Source: Brevundimonas sp. Root1279
GTDB taxonomy: Bacteria; Pseudomonadota; Alphaproteobacteria; Caulobacterales; Caulobacteraceae
Reading direction: 5' to 3'
Length of the DNA: 64,000 bases
Assembly: GCF_001425945.1 (NCBI RefSeq)
Contig: NZ_LMEB01000005.1
Location: 186,001 to 250,000, forward strand
This document shows, piece after piece, positions 59,679 through 64,000 of the stretch (within the stretch, counting starts at the first letter, position 1; every line of letters starts with the position of its first letter). The notes below the pieces were generated by a model, which had not been told where the DNA came from, made no database searches, and saw only the letters and a program-made list of their open reading frames with translations. A program made the position numbers and the translations under genes.

Positions 59679-62336
59679 TTAGGCCAGCGCCGCCCGCACC
59701 GCCGCCAGGCCGTCCTGGGCCTTGGAGCCGTCCGGGGCCCCGCCTTGGGCGAAGTCGGGCTTGCCGCCGGCGCCCTGGCCGCCCATGGCCAGCACCGCCG
59801 CACGGGCCAGATCGGCCGCGTTGACCTTGCCGGTCATGTCCGAGGTCACGGCGACAGTGACCGCCGCCTTGCCCTCGGTGACGCCAATCAGGGCGACGAC
59901 GCCCGAACCGACCGACTTGCGGAAGTCCTCGGCCACGCCGCGCAGGCCCTTGCCGTCGACGCCGTCGAGGACGCGGGCGATCAGCTTGACGCCGTTGATC
60001 TCCTCCGGGGCGGCGTCGCCGCCCGAGCCGCCGCCGAGCGCCAGCTGCTTCTTGAGGTCGGCGACCTGCTTCTCGAGCGTCTTGACCGAGGTCGACAGGG
60101 CGTCGACGCGGGCGGGGACGTCGGCCGGCTGGACCTTGAAGCCCTGGGCCAGCTTTTTCGCCACGCCGGCCTGGGCCAGCAGATACTGGCGGGCGGCCTC
60201 GCCGGTCAGGGCCTCGATGCGGCGCACGCCCGAGGCGATGCCGCTTTCGGAGACGATCTTGAACAGGGCGATGTCACCGGTGCGGGCCACGTGGGTGCCG
60301 CCGCACAGCTCGACCGAATAGGCGCCTTCGCCGCCGAGGGCATGGCCCAGGGTCAGGACGCGGACCTCGTCGCCGTATTTCTCGCCGAACAGGGCGACCG
60401 CGCCGGCCTCGATGGCCTCTTGCGGGGCCATCATCTTGGTCTCGGCCGGGATGTTCTGGCGGATGACGGCGTTCACCTCATCCTCCATGCGGGCCAGTTC
60501 TTCCTCGGTGACCGGGGCGTTGTGGCTGAAGTCGAAGCGCATGCGCTCGGCGTCGACCAGCTGGCCCTTCTGGGCCACGTGCGGGCCGAGGACGTTCTTC
60601 AGCGCGGCGTGCAGCAGGTGCGCGGCCGAGTGGTTGGCGCGGGTGGTCAGGCGGGCGTCCGGCTTCACCTTCAGTTGAACGCGAGCGCTGATCGCCAGCG
60701 TGCCCGAGGTGACCTCGACACGGTGCGCGAACAGGTCGCCGGCGTGCTTCTGGACGTCGAGGACGTTGCCCGAACCGGTCTGGCCGGTCGCGTCGGTCCA
60801 TTCGATCTCGCCCTGGTCGCCGGCCTGGCCGCCGCCTTCGCCGTAGAACGGGGTCTTGTCGAACACGACCTCGGCGGTCTGGCCGGTCTCGACCGTGTCG
60901 ACCGACTGGCCGCCATGGACGATGGCCAGGACCTCGCCGACGCCGTCGACGGCGTCATAGCCGGTGAACTCCGTCGACCCGAGGCGGTCGCGCAGCGCCA
61001 GCCACTCGCCGGCGTTGGCGGCCTGGCCCGAGCCCTTCCAGCCGGCCTTGCCGCGCTCGCGCTGGGCGGCCATGGCGGCCTCATAGGCGTCGAGGTCGAC
61101 ACCGAAGCCGCGGCGGCGCGCTTCGTCCTGGGTCAGGTCGAGCGGGAAGCCGTAGGTGTCCGACAGGGTGAAGGCGGTCTGGCCGTCCAACATGGCGCCC
61201 GGCTGGAAGTCGGCGGTCGCCTGGTCGAACAGGGTCATGCCCCGGCCCAGGGTGGTGCGGAAGCGCAGTTCTTCCTGCTTTAGCGTGTCCTCGATGAAGG
61301 GCTGGGCGCGCTTCAGCTCGGGATAGGCCTCGCCCATCTCCGACACGAGCGTCGGGACCAGGCGGTGCATCAGCGGATCGGTCGCGCCGAGCAGGTGGGC
61401 GTGACGCATGGCGCGGCGCATGATGCGGCGCAGGACGTAGCCGCGGCCCTCGTTCGACGGGGTGACGCCGTCAGCGATCAGGAAGGACGACGAGCGCAGG
61501 TGGTCGGCGATGACCCGGTGGCTCGGGGCGCGCTCGCCCTCGGCCTTGGTCGAGGTGGCGTCTTCCGAAGCGGCGATCAGGGTCTGGAACAAGTCGGTGT
61601 CGAACACCGAGTTCTTGCCCTGCAGCACCGAGGTCATGCGCTCCAGGCCCATGCCGGTGTCGACCGATGGCTTGGGAAGGCTGCGAACGATCTCGTCGTT
61701 CTCCTTCTCGAACTGCATGAAGACGTTGTTCCAGATCTCGACGAACCGGTCGCCGTCCTCATCGGGCGAGCCGGGAGGGCCGCCCGGGACGTGGTCGCCG
61801 TAGTCCCAGAAGATCTCGGTGCACGGGCCGCACGGGCCCGAGTCGCCCATGGCCCAGAAATTGTCCGAGCCGGCGATGCGGATGATCTTGCTGTCCGGGA
61901 AGCCGGTGACCTTCTTCCAGATGTCGAAGGCTTCGTCGTCGTCAATGTAGACGGTGACGAGCAGGCGGTTCGGATCGAGGCCGAAGTCCTTGGTGACCAG
62001 GCTCCAGGCGCGATCGATCGCGTGTTCCTTGAAGTAGTCGCCGAAGGAGAAATTCCCCAGCATTTCGAAGAAGGTGAGGTGGCGGGCGGTGTAGCCGACG
62101 TTGTCCAGGTCGTTGTGCTTGCCGCCCGCGCGGACGCATTTCTGAGAGCTGGTGGCGCGCGGATAGGGCGGGGTCGAGGCGCCCGTGAAATAGTCCTTGA
62201 ACGGCACCATGCCCGCGTTGACGAACAGCAGGGTCGGGTCGTTCTGCGGCACCAGCGGAGCCGAGTGGACCTTCTCGTGGCCATCGGCCGCGAAGTAGTC
62301 GAGGAAGGTCGAGCGGATCTGTTTAAGGCTGGCCAT
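59679..62336 (-). CDS. alaS: Alanyl-tRNA synthetase
   Basis: An 885-residue enzyme of full length. The start is MASLKQIRSTFLDYFAADGH. Class II motif 1/2 regions include PLVPQNDPTLLFVNAGM and FFEMLGNFSFGDYFKE, and TGMGLERMTSVLQG corresponds to motif 3. The editing domain has the zinc-binding RANHSAAHLLHAAL (HxxxH) and CGGTHVARTGDI. The C-terminal C-Ala domain ends with GGQGAGGKPDFAQGG. It charges tRNA-Ala and hydrolyses mischarged Ser/Gly-tRNA. Its position beside recA matches Caulobacter gene order. Confidence 0.97.
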   Translation of the reverse strand: MASLKQIRSTFLDYFAADGHEKVHSAPLVPQNDPTLLFVNAGMVPFKDYFTGASTPPYPRATSSQKCVRAGGKHNDLDNVGYTARHLTFFEMLGNFSFGDYFKEHAIDRAWSLVTKDFGLDPNRLLVTVYIDDDEAFDIWKKVTGFPDSKIIRIAGSDNFWAMGDSGPCGPCTEIFWDYGDHVPGGPPGSPDEDGDRFVEIWNNVFMQFEKENDEIVRSLPKPSVDTGMGLERMTSVLQGKNSVFDTDLFQTLIAASEDATSTKAEGERAPSHRVIADHLRSSSFLIADGVTPSNEGRGYVLRRIMRRAMRHAHLLGATDPLMHRLVPTLVSEMGEAYPELKRAQPFIEDTLKQEELRFRTTLGRGMTLFDQATADFQPGAMLDGQTAFTLSDTYGFPLDLTQDEARRRGFGVDLDAYEAAMAAQRERGKAGWKGSGQAANAGEWLALRDRLGSTEFTGYDAVDGVGEVLAIVHGGQSVDTVETGQTAEVVFDKTPFYGEGGGQAGDQGEIEWTDATGQTGSGNVLDVQKHAGDLFAHRVEVTSGTLAISARVQLKVKPDARLTTRANHSAAHLLHAALKNVLGPHVAQKGQLVDAERMRFDFSHNAPVTEEELARMEDEVNAVIRQNIPAETKMMAPQEAIEAGAVALFGEKYGDEVRVLTLGHALGGEGAYSVELCGGTHVARTGDIALFKIVSESGIASGVRRIEALTGEAARQYLLAQAGVAKKLAQGFKVQPADVPARVDALSTSVKTLEKQVADLKKQLALGGGSGGDAAPEEINGVKLIARVLDGVDGKGLRGVAEDFRKSVGSGVVALIGVTEGKAAVTVAVTSDMTGKVNAADLARAAVLAMGGQGAGGKPDFAQGGAPDGSKAQDGLAAVRAALA

Positions 62337-62451
62337 GGTTCGTCGCGGACGCAGTCAAGAAGAGGGCAGGGAGGCAGCGTCCATATAGGTCTTTCGACCG
62401 GAACGCATCACCCCTCCGTGTCGGCGAGGTCCGAACGGCGGGGCGGAGGCC

Positions 62452-62913
62452 TCAACGGCCGAGGACGCGGCGGGTGATGAAGGCCATGGGCAAACCGACG
62501 CACACGATGTGCACCAGCAGGCCCTGGATGATCGCGTTTGTGTCCGGCGGGGGCAGGGTGGCCTGGGACAGGGGCACGACGACCCAGGTCATGACGGCGT
62601 AGACGACTGCGCCCCACAGGACGCCGGCGACGGGCCAGAGACGCCGGGCGGCGCCCACCCGGGCGGCGAAGGTCGTCCAGACGGCGGCGATGACCAGCAT
62701 GACGCCGAAGTGGGAGGCCAGGCCCAGCCAGGCGGTCGGCCATCCGCCGGCGTAGGTCGCGCGGCCCAGCCAGCCTCCGGCGACCGATTGCAGCACCACC
62801 TGCGCGCTGACCTGCGGGTTCAGCAGGATGGCGGCGGAGATATCCAGGGCGCCGGCGATCAGACCGGCCAGCAGGACGGCGCGCAGCCATAGAGTTCGGG
62901 CGTTCGGGGTCAT
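62452..62913 (-). CDS. Small integral membrane protein, unknown function
   Basis: A 153-residue hydrophobic protein with four predicted helices (about 10-30, 62-82, 91-112 and 125-145). It has short loops and an Arg-rich end (ITRRVLGR), giving an inside-positive C-terminus. No family motif was recognised with confidence. Start: ATG 62913 with GGGAGGA. It lies between alaS and the recA terminator, so it is not part of the recA transcript. Confidence 0.65.
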   Translation of the reverse strand: MTPNARTLWLRAVLLAGLIAGALDISAAILLNPQVSAQVVLQSVAGGWLGRATYAGGWPTAWLGLASHFGVMLVIAAVWTTFAARVGAARRLWPVAGVLWGAVVYAVMTWVVVPLSQATLPPPDTNAIIQGLLVHIVCVGLPMAFITRRVLGR

Positions 62914-62960
62914 CGGCGGTCCTCCCGGTGATCACGGTTACGCTTCCCGCTGTCGCGGGC

Positions 62961-62996
62961 AAGAAAAAAGGCCGCCAGACACGGAGTCTGGCGGCC
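62961..62996 (-). terminator. Intrinsic terminator of recA
   Basis: On the minus strand GGCCGCCAGAC pairs perfectly with GTCTGGCGGCC, followed by a T-run (complement of 62961-62969). It is about 150 bp after the recA stop. Confidence 0.88.
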
Positions 62997-63064
62997 GCTC
63001 CGTCCGGTCCGGCCCGGCGGGGTCGGATGGCGGGTCGCCGGGCCTGGCCGGAGAAGTGAAGCGA

Positions 63065-63095
63065 AAAGTGCACTCAAAAAAGTCGAGTGCACTTT
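63065..63095 (-). terminator. Hairpin in the recA 3' region
   Basis: AAAGTGCACTC (63065-63075) pairs perfectly with GAGTGCACTTT (63085-63095) around a 9-nt loop. On the minus strand it precedes a short TT. It may be a weak first terminator or an RNA-stabilising stem upstream of the main terminator. Confidence 0.5.
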
Positions 63096-63143
63096 GTGCA
63101 CATTTGACAAGCTTGCTTGACGGCTCGCGCTTGAGCGCTGGCG

Positions 63144-64000
63144 TCAGCCCTCGAGGTCCTGGCCCTCGTCGGGCTCGGGCGTGCCGAGCAGCTCGTCAGC
63201 GATCTTGTTGGTCGAGGCGCGGACGGCCTTCTCGATCGAGGCGGCGATGTCCGGGTTGGCCTTGAGGAAGGCGCGCACGTTCTCGCGGCCCTGGCCGATG
63301 CGCTGGCTGTCGTAGGAGAACCAGCTGCCCGACTTCTCGATCACCCCGGCCTTGACGCCGAGGTCGATGATCTCGCCCAGCTTGGAGATGCCTTCGCCGT
63401 ACATGATGTCGAAGATGACCTCGCGGAACGGCGGGGCGACCTTGTTCTTGACCACCTTCACGCGGGTCGTGTTGCCGACCACTTCGTCGCGGTCCTTGAT
63501 CGCGCCGGTGCGGCGGATGTCGAGGCGGACCGAGGCGTAGAATTTCAGCGCATTGCCACCCGTGGTCGTCTCGGGCGAGCCGTACATGACCCCGATCTTG
63601 TGACGGATCTGGTTGATGAACAGCACGATGCATTTCGACTTGGAGATCGAGGCGGTCAGCTTGCGCAGCGCCTGGCTCATCAGGCGGGCCTGCAGGCCGG
63701 GCAGGCTGTCGCCCATCTCGCCTTCGATTTCAGCGCGCGGGGTCAGGGCGGCGACGGAGTCGATGACGACGATGTCCACGGCGCCGGAGCGCACCAGGGT
63801 GTCGACGATCTCCAGGGCCTGCTCGCCCGTGTCGGGCTGCGACACCAGCAGGTCGTCGAGGTTGACCCCCAGCTTCTGGGCGTAGACCGGATCCAGCGCG
63901 TGTTCGGCGTCGACGAAGGCGGCGGTGCCGCCCTTCTTCTGGATCTCGGCGACGGTGTGCAGGGCGAGGGTCGTCTTGCCCGACGATTCCGGGCCGAACA
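63144..64000 (-). CDS. recA: RecA recombinase (5' partial)
   Basis: The visible C-terminal 285 residues begin inside the Walker A motif ([10 protein letters not shown]), so about 70 N-terminal residues lie beyond the window end. Walker [13 protein letters not shown], loop L1/L2 region ([15 protein letters not shown], then [30 protein letters not shown]) and the C-terminal domain with an acidic tail (DEGQDLEG) are all intact. RecA forms filaments on single-stranded DNA for recombination and SOS induction. The SOS-box region would be outside the window. Confidence 0.97.
   Translation of the reverse strand, partial: FGPESSGKTTLALHTVAEIQKKGGTAAFVDAEHALDPVYAQKLGVNLDDLLVSQPDTGEQALEIVDTLVRSGAVDIVVIDSVAALTPRAEIEGEMGDSLPGLQARLMSQALRKLTASISKSKCIVLFINQIRHKIGVMYGSPETTTGGNALKFYASVRLDIRRTGAIKDRDEVVGNTTRVKVVKNKVAPPFREVIFDIMYGEGISKLGEIIDLGVKAGVIEKSGSWFSYDSQRIGQGRENVRAFLKANPDIAASIEKAVRASTNKIADELLGTPEPDEGQDLEG

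Overview
The window is a compact, high-GC (roughly two thirds G+C) chromosomal segment that looks like Caulobacterales, most probably Brevundimonas or a close relative. The evidence is a full CckA-type cell-cycle hybrid kinase, a TonB-dependent receptor of the Xanthomonas/Caulobacter type, NodT-type efflux, two tandem DUF2939 proteins, and the icd / alaS / recA neighbourhood. There are no rRNA or tRNA genes, CRISPR arrays, phage genes or insertion sequences.

Layout. (1) 1-3440: the end of a PLP gamma-synthase-family enzyme, a 207-bp palindromic element, then an MFS metabolite transporter overlapping a MAPEG membrane protein. (2) 3.86-17.6 kb: a pectin/uronate catabolic locus. Two secreted pectate lyases and a TonB receptor handle the polymer. 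A TRAP transporter (dctPQM) carries products inward. An RpiB-type isomerase and KduD make 2-keto-3-deoxygluconate, which KdgK phosphorylates. A FAH-family hydratase/hydrolase of unclear role heads the TRAP-kdgK operon. A LacI-family regulator sits in the middle. Four copies of one palindrome (TGACACCGGTGTCA and variants) lie in the three divergent promoter regions of this locus, so the regulon can be read from the sequence. (3) 17.7-21.4 kb: methionine branch operon metX-metB-hom, preceded by a recognisable S-box (SAM-I family) riboswitch. (4) 21.6-29.9 kb: nitrogen assimilation, with an ammonium transporter, a small outer-membrane protein and glutamate synthase gltD-gltB. (5) 30.1-36.8 kb: RND efflux operon (AcrA-, AcrB- and NodT-like) with a divergent TetR regulator and two candidate operators. 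(6) 36.9-41.8 kb: a 1642-residue RTX protein with SEL1-like repeats embedded between cadherin-like domains. (7) 41.8-47.6 kb: thioesterase, DUF3253 protein, UDG-superfamily protein, lipoprotein hydrolase, Leu/Val-type dehydrogenase and CckA. (8) 47.6-56.9 kb: secreted M61 and two tandem DUF885 metallopeptidase-like proteins, a small lipoprotein, a LysR regulator with a divergent 43-residue protein, a thioredoxin-reductase-like flavoprotein and a DUF1176 lipoprotein. (9) 57-64 kb: icd, two DUF2939 proteins, alaS, a small membrane protein and recA (cut by the window end).

The most coherent system is the pectin locus with its own regulator and operators. Other signals worth attention are the S-box leader, the RTX-SEL1 protein, a dense cluster of GANTC (CcrM-type) sites at 3701-3859, and several palindromic or tandem repeats between genes. 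All functions are assigned from sequence motifs and family knowledge read by eye; no database search was run.
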